In this document: in pieces, positions 43,445 through 51,504 of the stretch
Layout: each line of letters opens with the position of its first letter
Position numbering within the stretch: the first letter of the stretch is position 1
Assembly: GCF_003054705.1 (NCBI RefSeq)
Contig: NZ_QAYX01000021.1
Location: forward strand, 248,001 to 312,000
Length of the DNA stretch: 64,000 bases
DNA from: Opitutus sp. ER46
Lineage (GTDB): Bacteria > Verrucomicrobiota > Verrucomicrobiia > Opitutales > Opitutaceae
Direction: 5' to 3'
Program-made: the position numbers and the translations under genes
Notes under the pieces: generated by a model
Databases searched by the model: none
What the model saw: only the letters and a program-made list of their open reading frames with translations
What the model was told of the DNA's origin: nothing

Positions 43445-44401
43445 ATGGCGGCTTTGCGACAGCAGGGGAAGCGCGCGGGGGCGCCGGCGGGCGACCCCCG
43501 GGGCGGGTGCGCGCATTACCTGCCGGTGGGCGATGCGATTCGGGGCTGGGAACTCTACGTTACGAGCGTCGGCGCGCAGGATTATGCGCGCAACGAGGGT
43601 TATCCGCGGCCGGGGCATCCCTCGCTTTACGATTTCGACTGGCGGAAGGGCCGTACGCTGCCGGACTACGCGCTGGTTCTGGTGACCCGCGGGCGGGGTG
43701 AATACGAATTCCGGAATTTGCCCAAGCGGGAGTGTGGGCCGGGGGACGTGCTGCTGATGGCGCCGGGACAGTGGCACCGCTACCGACCGCTGCCGGCGAC
43801 GGGATGGACGGAGCGGTGGCTCTGCCTGGGCGGCGAGTACCTGCAGCGGCTGCGGCGGCGCGGCCTCGTGTTCACGCGGCCCTGCGTGGCGTTGGGCGAG
43901 CGACTGGGGGCGGCGCGCGCGGCGTGGGAGGCGTTGCTGGCGAAGGCGCGGGCGGAGCCGGAACAGAACGGGCCGGAGCTGACAGCGCTGGCGTTGCGGG
44001 TGCTGGCGCTGGTGGCGGCGGCGACGGAAGCGGAGCTGGCGCGCACGGTGTCCGAACGGGTGCCGGCGGCCGATCCCGACGTGGCGAAGGCGCTGGAGTT
44101 CGTGCGCAACAACAGTCACCGGCCGATTCGCATTGCGGACGTGGCGCGGGCGGTGGGGCTGCATGCCCGGACGCTCGAGCGGCGGTTTGCGGCGCAGCAT
44201 CCGCGCGGCGTGCGGGCGGAGATTGAGTGCAGCCGTTACGCGCGGGCGAAGCGGCTGCTGAAGGACACGCGGATGCCGATCAAGGAGATCGCGTATGCGT
44301 GTGGGTTCGGCGACCCGCGGCGGATGATCGAGATCTTCCGCCGCCGCGAGGCGCGGGCGCCGCGCGAGGTGCGGGCGCAGGCGGCGAACGCTACGGCTTG
44401 A
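43445..44401 (+). CDS. AraC family transcriptional regulator
   Basis: A predicted 318-residue regulator. An N-terminal cupin-like sensor domain (about 25-150, with GPGDVLLMAPGQWHRY) is followed by two helix-turn-helix units. The C-terminal motifs IRIADVARAVGLHARTLERRF and PIKEIAYACGFGDPRRMIEIF are typical of AraC. The ATG at 43445 is chosen; a TTG at 43433 is in frame. It is divergent from the URO-D gene, with 133 bases between starts. Its last 11 bases overlap the end of the convergent LacI gene. Confidence 0.88.
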   Translation: MAALRQQGKRAGAPAGDPRGGCAHYLPVGDAIRGWELYVTSVGAQDYARNEGYPRPGHPSLYDFDWRKGRTLPDYALVLVTRGRGEYEFRNLPKRECGPGDVLLMAPGQWHRYRPLPATGWTERWLCLGGEYLQRLRRRGLVFTRPCVALGERLGAARAAWEALLAKARAEPEQNGPELTALALRVLALVAAATEAELARTVSERVPAADPDVAKALEFVRNNSHRPIRIADVARAVGLHARTLERRFAAQHPRGVRAEIECSRYARAKRLLKDTRMPIKEIAYACGFGDPRRMIEIFRRREARAPREVRAQAANATA

Positions 44402-45422
44402 GCTGCCGCACGGACGGGCCGTCGACCCAGCGGGCCGGAATCGTCGTCGTGAGGGGCCACTCGGGGATGCCGGTTTCGTTGCGCTGCAACTGGGCGATCA
44501 GCAGTTCGGTGGCGCGGGCGCCGAGGGTGCGCGGCTGCAGGTCGAGGCCCGCGCATGGGCGCGTCTTCATCCACACGTTGAGGGCGACAAAGCCGTGCGT
44601 CTCGGGGATGCGCGCGCCGCAGGATTCCATCCAGTCCATCGCCTCGGAGTGGTGGGAAATGACGACGTCGGGCTTGTGCTTGCGGAACCACTTCACGAAT
44701 TCCTCGCGGGTGAAGTTCTCGACGATGAGGGGCGGGACGGCGCGGACCTCGGGGTGATTCTCGAGGAAGGCGCGAAACGCGGCGCCCCAGCGGAACTGCA
44801 GGCGCTCGTCCTGGTGCTTCTGGAGGAGGAGGCCGGGCTGGCGGTAGCCGAGGCCGGCGAGCCGCTGCAGGGCGGCGAGCATCGAGCGGTAGTGGTCGGG
44901 GCAGACCGAGTGCAGGGCGGGGTGCTCGATGATGTAGTCGGTGTAGATGCCGGCGAACGTGTGCCAGTCGAGATTGGTGAGGTCGGGTTCGTCCCAAGCT
45001 GGGAGGAGCACGACGCCGTGGATGCCGCGCGATTGGAGGATGGAGTCGAGGCGCTGGACGGAGACGCCGCCGTTGCCGACGACGAAGCGCTCGACCTTGA
45101 AGCCGAGTTCGCTGGCGCGCTCCTCGGCGCCGCTGACGAGTTCCTTGTGGTAGGCCGCGGCCGCGGCGGGGCGGTTGGGCTCGTTGAAATCGATGGCGGC
45201 GATCACGCCCCGGAAGGCGGCGCCGCGGGAACGGCGGAGCTCCGACATCAAGGCGCCCGCGAGCGGATTGCGGCGGTAGCCGGCCTCGCGGGCGGCCTTC
45301 TTCACGCGGCTGGCGGTGTTCGGGTCGACGCGGGGCGAGCCGCGGAGGGCGTCGGACACGGTCGTGCGGGAAAGACCCAGCGCACGCGCCAGGGAGCGGA
45401 GGGTTGGTACGTCGGAGGCCAT
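44391..45422 (-). CDS. LacI family transcriptional regulator
   Basis: A predicted 343-residue repressor. The N-terminal helix-turn-helix (TLRSLARALGLSRTTVSDALRGS, residues 7-29) and hinge (GYRRNPLAGALM) are typical, followed by a periplasmic-binding-protein-like effector domain. It is divergent from a sodium:solute symporter, and a LacI-type operator lies between them. This fits local control of the symporter and probably autoregulation. The effector is unknown; several aromatic residues in the sensor domain suggest a sugar. Confidence 0.9.
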   Translation of the reverse strand: MASDVPTLRSLARALGLSRTTVSDALRGSPRVDPNTASRVKKAAREAGYRRNPLAGALMSELRRSRGAAFRGVIAAIDFNEPNRPAAAAAYHKELVSGAEERASELGFKVERFVVGNGGVSVQRLDSILQSRGIHGVVLLPAWDEPDLTNLDWHTFAGIYTDYIIEHPALHSVCPDHYRSMLAALQRLAGLGYRQPGLLLQKHQDERLQFRWGAAFRAFLENHPEVRAVPPLIVENFTREEFVKWFRKHKPDVVISHHSEAMDWMESCGARIPETHGFVALNVWMKTRPCAGLDLQPRTLGARATELLIAQLQRNETGIPEWPLTTTIPARWVDGPSVRQLKP

Positions 45423-45463
45423 GTTCTCGGACTGTCCGGCATTTCGAAGCCAGGCCGGGCGAA

Positions 45464-45477
45464 GGCAATCGTTTTCC
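45464..45477. promoter_or_regulatory. LacI-family operator candidate
   Basis: GGCAATCGTTTTCC matches the LacI-family consensus TGNAANCGNTTNCA at all but the two outermost positions, with the central CG at 45470-45471. It lies 42 bases upstream of the lacI-type start and 135 bases upstream of the symporter start, so it can serve both genes. Confidence 0.6.
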
Positions 45478-45612
45478 CGGCAACTTCCTCGCGGGTGGTG
45501 TCGGCCAGCGGCTTAGCGGCCTTCAAAGTCGGATGTGCCTGACGGTCCGCGGAACTGTTTGCTCGCCGCTGCTTCCAGCGGGGCACAACGTCGCCTACCT
45601 CCAGATTTCCCC

Positions 45613-47640
45613 ATGACGTTCGGCAGCCTGCACATCCTCGATATCCTCATCATCATCGCCTACCTGGTGGCAGTCGTCTACATCGGCTTCCGGGCATCGA
45701 AGGGCGCCAGCTCCGAGGAGGGCTACTTTCTGGCGGGCCGCAAACTCGGCAAGCTGTACCAGTTCTTCCTGAACTTCGGCAACGCCACCGAGCCGCAGGG
45801 TGCGGTCAGCACCGCGAGCTTCGTGTACCAGCAGGGCGCGCCGGGCGCGTGGCTCTCGTTCCAGACCGTCTTCATGAACCCGTACTTCTGGTTCATGAAC
45901 GTCTGGTTCCGCCGCGTGCGCCTCACGACCGTCTCCGACCTTTTCGAGGACCGCTACGCCAGCCGCGGTCTGAGCCTTTTCTACGCCATCTTCCAGATCC
46001 TGGTCGCCTGCGTGTTTCTCGGGTTCGGCAACGTCACCGCCTACAAGATCGCTTCCTCCCTCGTGGTGAAGCAGGAGGCGCAGTGGACCGTCACCGAGCG
46101 CGCCTCGGTCGAGGGCTACAACGAGCTGAAGAGTCTGCAGAAGCAGGCCTCCGTGACACCGCTGAGCCCGGAGGCCCGGCACCGGCTCGAGTTGCTGCAG
46201 GACCGCAACGCCCGCGGCGAGCTGCGCAGCTACGTCACCGTCCTCAACGACGTCGCCTTCTACGCCATCTTCACGCTCGTCGTCGGCACCTACATCGTCC
46301 TCGGCGGCATGGCCGCGGCGGCGGTCAACGAGGGCCTGCAGAGCGTCCTGATCATCGTCTTCTCGATCCTGCTGATCCCGACGGGACTGCATGCGATCGG
46401 CGGCTGGTCGGCGCTTGCCCACAAGGTTCCGAAGGAGATGTTTGACCTCTTTGGCGCGGGCGGCGGCGCCCAGTTTACCTTCTGGAGCCTCGTCGGCATT
46501 CTCCTCATCAGCATCGTCCAGAACGGCGGCCTCAGCCACAACATGGGCATCTGCGGCTCGGCCAAGAACGAGTTCGCCGCACGCTCCGGTGTTTCCGGCA
46601 CCTACCTGAAGCGCCTCATGATCATCATGTGGGTCTTCGCCGGCCTCATCGCGGTCGCCATGTTCGGCGTCGGCGGGCTGTCCGATCCGGATGCCGTCTG
46701 GGGCGCGATGTCCAACCGCCTGCTCGGACCCGGCCTCATCGGCCTGATGCTCGCTGGCGTGCTCGCCGGCACGATGTCGACGCTTGCCGCCAAGGCGCTC
46801 GCAATCTCCTCGCTCTTTGTTCGCAACGTTTACCGCCAGATCTGGCCCGGGATCTCGCAGAAGCAGGGCGTGTTCTACGCGCGCTGCACCATCGTGGCGG
46901 TCCTGCTCCTTGGCACCGTCGCCGCGACGGTAATGGGCAGCTTCTACGACATCGTCCAGATGGTGCTGACCGTGAACATCCCGTTCGGCGCGGCCGTGCT
47001 CCTGACCTACTGGTGGCGCCGCGTCACTGCCCCGGCGGTGTGGGCCTGCGTGATCCTCTCGACGCTGTGCATCCTCGTCGTGCCGTGGACCGCCTCGAAG
47101 GTGCCGTCGATCGCGACGAACCCGACGCTCGCGCAGATGAGCACCACGCCCGGCACGGGTGTGTTCTTCAACAAGGTCGTCCACCAGAATCCCGACGATC
47201 TCAGCAGCCCGTTGATCGCCAGCGCGTCGCGGACCAACCGGTTCAACTTCGAGTCCTGGACCGTGAGCAAGCTCGGCGTGGACGTGGTTTCGATGACGCC
47301 GACGCAGCGTTTCACGCTGCAGTGCTTCTTCGACGGCCTGTTCCCGTTCTGCGTGCTGATCGTGGTCAGCCTCCTGACCAAGCCGACGGACCCAAAGCGC
47401 GTCGCGTTCTTCTACGGCAAGATGAAGACGCCGGTGGGCGAGACGCCCGAGCTCGAGGCCGCGGCGATGGAAGAGACGAAGCGCAACCCGACCCGCTTCG
47501 ACCATACGAAGCTCTTCCCGGGAACGAACATCGAGTTCTGCAAGTGGGACAAGGTCGATACCATTGGCTTCATCTCCTGCAGCGCGCTGTCCGCCGCGAT
47601 CGTCGGCCTGTTCCTCTTCTTCCTGCGCTGGGCTTCGTAA
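45613..47640 (+). CDS. Sodium:solute symporter (SSS) family protein
   Basis: A predicted 675-residue transporter with about 14 hydrophobic segments. SSS features include ILIIIAYLVAVVYIGFRASKGASSEEGYFLAGRKLG at the start and VNEGLQSVLIIVFSILLIPTGL in the middle. A hydrophilic insert of about 60 residues (roughly 155-215) is longer than usual. The start at 45613 lies 190 bases from the divergent LacI-family gene. It probably takes up a sugar or organic acid with sodium. A terminator follows. Confidence 0.9.
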   Translation: MTFGSLHILDILIIIAYLVAVVYIGFRASKGASSEEGYFLAGRKLGKLYQFFLNFGNATEPQGAVSTASFVYQQGAPGAWLSFQTVFMNPYFWFMNVWFRRVRLTTVSDLFEDRYASRGLSLFYAIFQILVACVFLGFGNVTAYKIASSLVVKQEAQWTVTERASVEGYNELKSLQKQASVTPLSPEARHRLELLQDRNARGELRSYVTVLNDVAFYAIFTLVVGTYIVLGGMAAAAVNEGLQSVLIIVFSILLIPTGLHAIGGWSALAHKVPKEMFDLFGAGGGAQFTFWSLVGILLISIVQNGGLSHNMGICGSAKNEFAARSGVSGTYLKRLMIIMWVFAGLIAVAMFGVGGLSDPDAVWGAMSNRLLGPGLIGLMLAGVLAGTMSTLAAKALAISSLFVRNVYRQIWPGISQKQGVFYARCTIVAVLLLGTVAATVMGSFYDIVQMVLTVNIPFGAAVLLTYWWRRVTAPAVWACVILSTLCILVVPWTASKVPSIATNPTLAQMSTTPGTGVFFNKVVHQNPDDLSSPLIASASRTNRFNFESWTVSKLGVDVVSMTPTQRFTLQCFFDGLFPFCVLIVVSLLTKPTDPKRVAFFYGKMKTPVGETPELEAAAMEETKRNPTRFDHTKLFPGTNIEFCKWDKVDTIGFISCSALSAAIVGLFLFFLRWAS

Positions 47641-47665
47641 CCGCAGCCCGCGCCCGCCCTTTTCC

Positions 47666-47697
47666 AAGCCGTCCGCCCCTGAGGCGGGCGGCTTTTT
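47666..47697 (+). terminator. Intrinsic terminator after the symporter gene
   Basis: The arms 47666-47677 and 47683-47694 pair over 12 bases with one G-T pair and a CCTGA loop. A five-T run ends the structure. Confidence 0.88.
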
Positions 47698-47776
47698 GCT
47701 GCCTACGGTCGGGAACTCGCAGGACCCGCCACGGCCGCGCGTGTCGCACTGAGGAGGCCCCCCGGGTTCTTCCAAA

Positions 47777-47979
47777 CGGACCTGTCCCTTTTTCGTCCGG
47801 CCGCAGTCGGCTATGCGGACCTGTCCCTGATCGGGCTGGCTGCCAAACGGACCTGTCCCTCTTTGCTTCCATCCGCAGGCAGCGATACGGACCTGTCCCT
47901 GATTTGGGCCTGTGGCCATCGGCCAAAGGGACCTGTCCCTGATCTCGGGACCCAACGGGGACGATGCGGACCTGTCCCT
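47777..47979 (+). repeat. Six-copy GGACCTGTCCCT array
   Basis: Copies of CGGACCTGTCCCT start at 47777, 47816, 47848, 47888, 47927 and 47967; the fifth begins GGG. Spacing is 39, 32, 40, 39 and 40 bases. Each copy has a GGAC-CT-GTCC palindrome. Several spacers begin GATCTCGGG or GATTTGGG. The spacers are not protected CRISPR-like sequences. I see no gene in 47641-48109. Confidence 0.85.
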
Positions 47980-48109
47980 GATCTCGGGGCCGGAGGGGTG
48001 CCGCCTCGGCATGGGCGGGGGCTTGCTTTCGCAAGCAGCGCTGAGGCGGTAACGTGCGAATTTGTTTAGTCTGGCAACTTTATGGCAGATGGGTCGTCTC
48101 AACCGTGAC

Positions 48110-50002
48110 ATGAAACTCTCGGCCTACCTCTCCGGGTTGATTCGTACGGGTGCGTTTTGGGTGCCCTTTGGCCTTGGCGGCATTGGGACCCTCGCTTTCG
48201 CCGAGGAGGCCAATCCCGGCCCCATCGTTGAGCTGCCGAAGTTTGTCGTCACCGACTCCCGCGAACTGCCGCCGCCGGAATCATGGCGCTATGTGTCGCT
48301 GCCGGGCATCGAGGTGCTGAGCAGTGCGTCGGACCGGACCACGCGGCGGCTGGTGCAGGACTTCCAGATGTTTCGCGAGGCGCTCGACGTGGTGTGGCCG
48401 ATGCCCGCCACGTTGAACACGCCGATGCTGCTGGTGCTGTGCAACCGCGCGCGCGAGTTCGACTCGTTCCGGCCGGCCAAGTCCGAGGACGGGCCCGACC
48501 TGATCGCCGCGAGCCTTTACCTGCGGAACCCGCTGCGGGGCGCCATCGTGGTCAATCTGGGCTCCAGCGTGGTCAATGTCGCTGCGCTCGACATCTCGCT
48601 CGATGAGATGCTGGGCACGAATTCCACGCAGCTCTCGATCGACCACAACAAGCAGCTCTATCGCGAGTACGTGCGGTACATGCTGAGCCGGGCCGACCCG
48701 CGACTGCCGGCGTGGTTCGAGGAGGGCATGGCGCAGATCGTGATGGGGATGGAATTCAATCCGAAGTGGATCGAGTTCGGCAAAATTGAAGAGGCGGGAA
48801 CGGTGTCCGCGCAGGCCGGCATGGTCGCCAGCATGAACGCGATGGCGGCGCAGCAGATGGCGGCCAGCGGCTCGGCGGCGGGCGAAAGCGCAGACAGCGG
48901 GCTGCTCCCGGGCGCGCCGGCCGAGGATCGCGACTTCAACAACGCCCTCGCCCGGCGCGCGCTGATGCCGATGGACCGTCTCTTCGCCCTCTCCCACGAG
49001 GCGGTCGAGGCGCAGAATCCGCTCGGCAACAATGTGTGGGCGAAGCAGTGCTACGCGTTCGTGCACATGTGCCTGTTCGGCGAGCACGGCAAATGGCGAA
49101 AGCCCTTCAGCGCCTTCCTGCTCCGCAGCACGCGCGAACCCGTGACCGAGGCGCTATTCAAGGAGTGCTTCAAGATGTCCTACAAGGACATGGCGATGCA
49201 GCTCCGCGGCTACATCCAGTTTACCGCCTACGAGGCGCAGATCTACCGCGCAAAGGACCGCAGCAGTTTCCTGACGACGGCCAAGGTCGAGCTGCGTGAC
49301 GCCACGCCGGCCGAGATCGGCCGCATCAAGGGCAACACGAAGCAGCTCGCCGGCCGGACGGAGGACGCCCGCACCGAGCTGATCGCGCCGTACATTCGCG
49401 GCGACCGAGATCCCCAGCTCCTCGCCGCGCTCGGCCTGATCGAGCACGCCGCGGGCAAGCCTGATCGCGCGCGCCGGTTTCTCACCGCGGCGGTGGCGGG
49501 CAAGTGCAGCGATCCCGAGGCCTACCTGCAGCTGGCGCGTTACCTGTACGCCGATGCGCTCGCCGCACCGGGGGCGAAGGACAACCGCTTCTCGCCCGAG
49601 CAGGTGCAGGCCATCACGCAGCCGCTCTTGGCCGGTCGCGTGCTGCCGCCGCCCATGGCCGCGAGCTACGAACTGCTGGCCGAAACGCTTCTCCGCAGCG
49701 GCACGCCTCCGACGGAGGAGCAGTTGGTGCCGCTCGTGCAGGGCGTGCAGATCTTCTCGCATCGCCTGAAGCTCGTCTATCAGACCGCCACGCTCTGCCG
49801 CGACGCGGGCCTGGACGAAGTGGCGCACCGGTTGACGGATTTCGGGGTGAAGAACGGCCGCGACGAAGCGAGCCGGAGCAACTTCCAGCGGTTGAAGGCG
49901 TCGTTGCGTCCGCTGCCGACGCCGCCTGCTGCTGGTTCGGGCCCGGCGAACGCTCCGACCGCCACGCCGACGAGCGCCCCGACGGCTGCGACCACGAAGT
50001 GA
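48110..50002 (+). CDS. Large secreted protein with a degenerate peptidase-MA-like motif
   Basis: A predicted 630-residue exported protein. A signal peptide covers residues 1-31. ELPKFVVTDSRELPPPESWRYVSLPGIEVLS resembles the start of Verrucomicrobiota secreted proteins of unknown function. At 185-190 the sequence REYVRY lies where gluzincins have HExxH, followed by PAWFEEGMAQ at 200-207, which does match the third-ligand helix. Both zinc His are Arg, so it is probably not an active metallopeptidase. Helical repeats (about 380-600) look TPR-like. The tail is Pro/Ala/Thr-rich. Starts at 48062 or 48089 are possible but fit the signal peptide less well. Confidence 0.7.
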   Translation: MKLSAYLSGLIRTGAFWVPFGLGGIGTLAFAEEANPGPIVELPKFVVTDSRELPPPESWRYVSLPGIEVLSSASDRTTRRLVQDFQMFREALDVVWPMPATLNTPMLLVLCNRAREFDSFRPAKSEDGPDLIAASLYLRNPLRGAIVVNLGSSVVNVAALDISLDEMLGTNSTQLSIDHNKQLYREYVRYMLSRADPRLPAWFEEGMAQIVMGMEFNPKWIEFGKIEEAGTVSAQAGMVASMNAMAAQQMAASGSAAGESADSGLLPGAPAEDRDFNNALARRALMPMDRLFALSHEAVEAQNPLGNNVWAKQCYAFVHMCLFGEHGKWRKPFSAFLLRSTREPVTEALFKECFKMSYKDMAMQLRGYIQFTAYEAQIYRAKDRSSFLTTAKVELRDATPAEIGRIKGNTKQLAGRTEDARTELIAPYIRGDRDPQLLAALGLIEHAAGKPDRARRFLTAAVAGKCSDPEAYLQLARYLYADALAAPGAKDNRFSPEQVQAITQPLLAGRVLPPPMAASYELLAETLLRSGTPPTEEQLVPLVQGVQIFSHRLKLVYQTATLCRDAGLDEVAHRLTDFGVKNGRDEASRSNFQRLKASLRPLPTPPAAGSGPANAPTATPTSAPTAATTK

Positions 50003-50181
50003 ACCGCGTGCGCGGCGGCTCCGGTCCCCTCTCGGGCGGGCCGCTGCGGTGCAGCGCCTTACTGTCCGCCTTGTCGGCACGTGACACCGCTCCGGCGCGC
50101 GCGCAGAAGGAGTGACCCTTGCGGCGGCCGGCCGTTGGCCAGGACTGCCGCCTCTCCAACCTTCATCCCCAACTCCCTCCT

Positions 50182-50496
50182 ATGATTCGCAAAGCCTTCG
50201 TGATGTCCGTGAACCCCGGCTGCGAGGCCGAGTATGCGCATCGGCACCAGCCGATCTGGTCCGACCTGGCGGCCGTGTTGAAAGCCCACGGCGCACACAA
50301 CTACTCCATCTTCCTCCATCCGGAGACGCGGCAGCTCTTCGGGTACGTCGAAATCGAGAGCGAGGAACGTTGGGCGGCGGTCGCCAAGACGGAGGTCTGC
50401 CAGCGCTGGTGGAAGCACATGGGCGACGTCATGCCGTCCAACCCGGACAACAGCCCGGTCTCGAAGGATCTGAAGGAAGTCTTCCACCTCGCCTGA
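50182..50496 (+). CDS. rhaM: L-rhamnose mutarotase RhaM
   Basis: A predicted 104-residue protein, the normal RhaM length, that interconverts alpha and beta L-rhamnose. Key residues are visible: the candidate catalytic His22 in YAHRHQPIW, the aromatic and acidic residues in [20 protein letters not shown], the Trp pair in [13 protein letters not shown], and the C-terminal LKEVFHL. The ATG at 50182 gives this length. It is convergent with a rhamnogalacturonan acetylesterase, so rhamnose release from pectin may be the context. Confidence 0.93.
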   Translation: MIRKAFVMSVNPGCEAEYAHRHQPIWSDLAAVLKAHGAHNYSIFLHPETRQLFGYVEIESEERWAAVAKTEVCQRWWKHMGDVMPSNPDNSPVSKDLKEVFHLA

Positions 50497-50552
50497 ACGC
50501 GCGGCGTCCTCGCCCTCACGGATCCTCCCGCCGGATCCTCTGGCACGACGCA

Positions 50553-50665
50553 GAGGCGACGAGGGCTGCAAATATTAACGATTATCCCGCAATTGATTGC
50601 GGGATAATGTCCAGATACTCGGAATAATGTCCGGATACTCGCCGGAATAATGTCCGGATACTCGG
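50553..50665 (+). repeat. Dispersed element with AATAATGTCCGGATACT units, second copy
   Basis: It has the same left box GACGAGGGCTGCAA as the copy at 32936, then a perfect 12-bp hairpin (50581-50592 with 50597-50608, loop TTGA). Three direct repeats of (G)RATAATGTCCGGATACTC follow at 50601, 50621 and 50643. The repeated part is almost identical to the first copy, while the middle differs. No transposase is adjacent. Confidence 0.72.
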
Positions 50666-50754
50666 CGCTGCCGGCCGTCGCGCTGGAAACGCGTGGCGCG
50701 CAGGGGGCGCTGGGTGGCGCGGGGCGCGGTGATGGTCAGCCGGTCCCTGGCGGT

Positions 50755-51504
50755 TCACTTCAGCCAGCGCGCGAGCGGGAGGTTGAGGCGGATCTCGGCG
50801 GCGGCGAGCCCGGCCACGTGGCGGGCCCCGGCCTCGACGAAGTGCGTGTCGTCCTTCCGGCCGTCCGGGATTTTCGGATACTTGCCCGGCTCGATCCACA
50901 TGAAGAACTGCCGCGAGGGCTCGTTGCCGACGGACTGCAGCCAGGCCGCGGTGGCGTGCTGCAGTTCCAGCAGCGGAACCTTCTCTTCGGCGGCCACCGC
51001 ACGGGTGGCGTCGGGCCAGGCACCGTGGGTGTCGACGAGTTTGCCGTTGGCGTCGAACTTCCGGCGGCAGACGGGGGTGGCGAGGATGGGGGTGGCGCCC
51101 TTGGCGCGGGTGTCGCGGACGAAGCGGCGGAGATTGTCGCGGAAGGTGGTCGCCGGGTCGGTGTAGCGCTTGGGGTCCTTGTCCTTCTCGTCGTTGTGGC
51201 CGAACTGAATGATCACGAAGTCGCCGGCCTTGAGCTCGGCAACGACTTTGTCCCAGCGCCCCTCGTCGATGAAGCTCTTGGTGCTGCGGCCGTTCATGGC
51301 GTGGTTCTGCACCATGCCGGGCTCGCGCAGAAATTCGGGGAGCAGCATGCCCCAGCCGCGCTCGGGCAGGTCGAGCGGCTTGTTGGCCATGGTGGAGTCA
51401 CCGACCATGAACACGTGCGGGGGCGGGGTGGTCTCGGCGGCGCGGAGGACGGGGGCGATGGCAGCCAGCGCCACCGCGAGACAAACGCGAAGCGGGAGGT
51501 TCAT
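50755..51504 (-). CDS. Secreted rhamnogalacturonan acetylesterase, SGNH/GDSL hydrolase
   Basis: A predicted 249-residue esterase that removes acetyl groups from rhamnogalacturonan. The signal peptide is residues 1-22. The SGNH blocks are VFMVGDSTMA with Ser37, then a Gly in the NGRSTKSF region, IIQFGHNDEKD with Asn, and DDTHFVEAGARHVA with the catalytic Asp-His. This is the order of carbohydrate esterase family 12. It overlaps the dehydratase stop codon by ATGA, so the two are co-translated. Confidence 0.88.
   Translation of the reverse strand: MNLPLRVCLAVALAAIAPVLRAAETTPPPHVFMVGDSTMANKPLDLPERGWGMLLPEFLREPGMVQNHAMNGRSTKSFIDEGRWDKVVAELKAGDFVIIQFGHNDEKDKDPKRYTDPATTFRDNLRRFVRDTRAKGATPILATPVCRRKFDANGKLVDTHGAWPDATRAVAAEEKVPLLELQHATAAWLQSVGNEPSRQFFMWIEPGKYPKIPDGRKDDTHFVEAGARHVAGLAAAEIRLNLPLARWLK

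Noticed and set aside
47777-47979. CRISPR array
   Set aside because: The repeat is only 13 bases, spacing is uneven (32-40), spacers share sequence and no cas gene is present.
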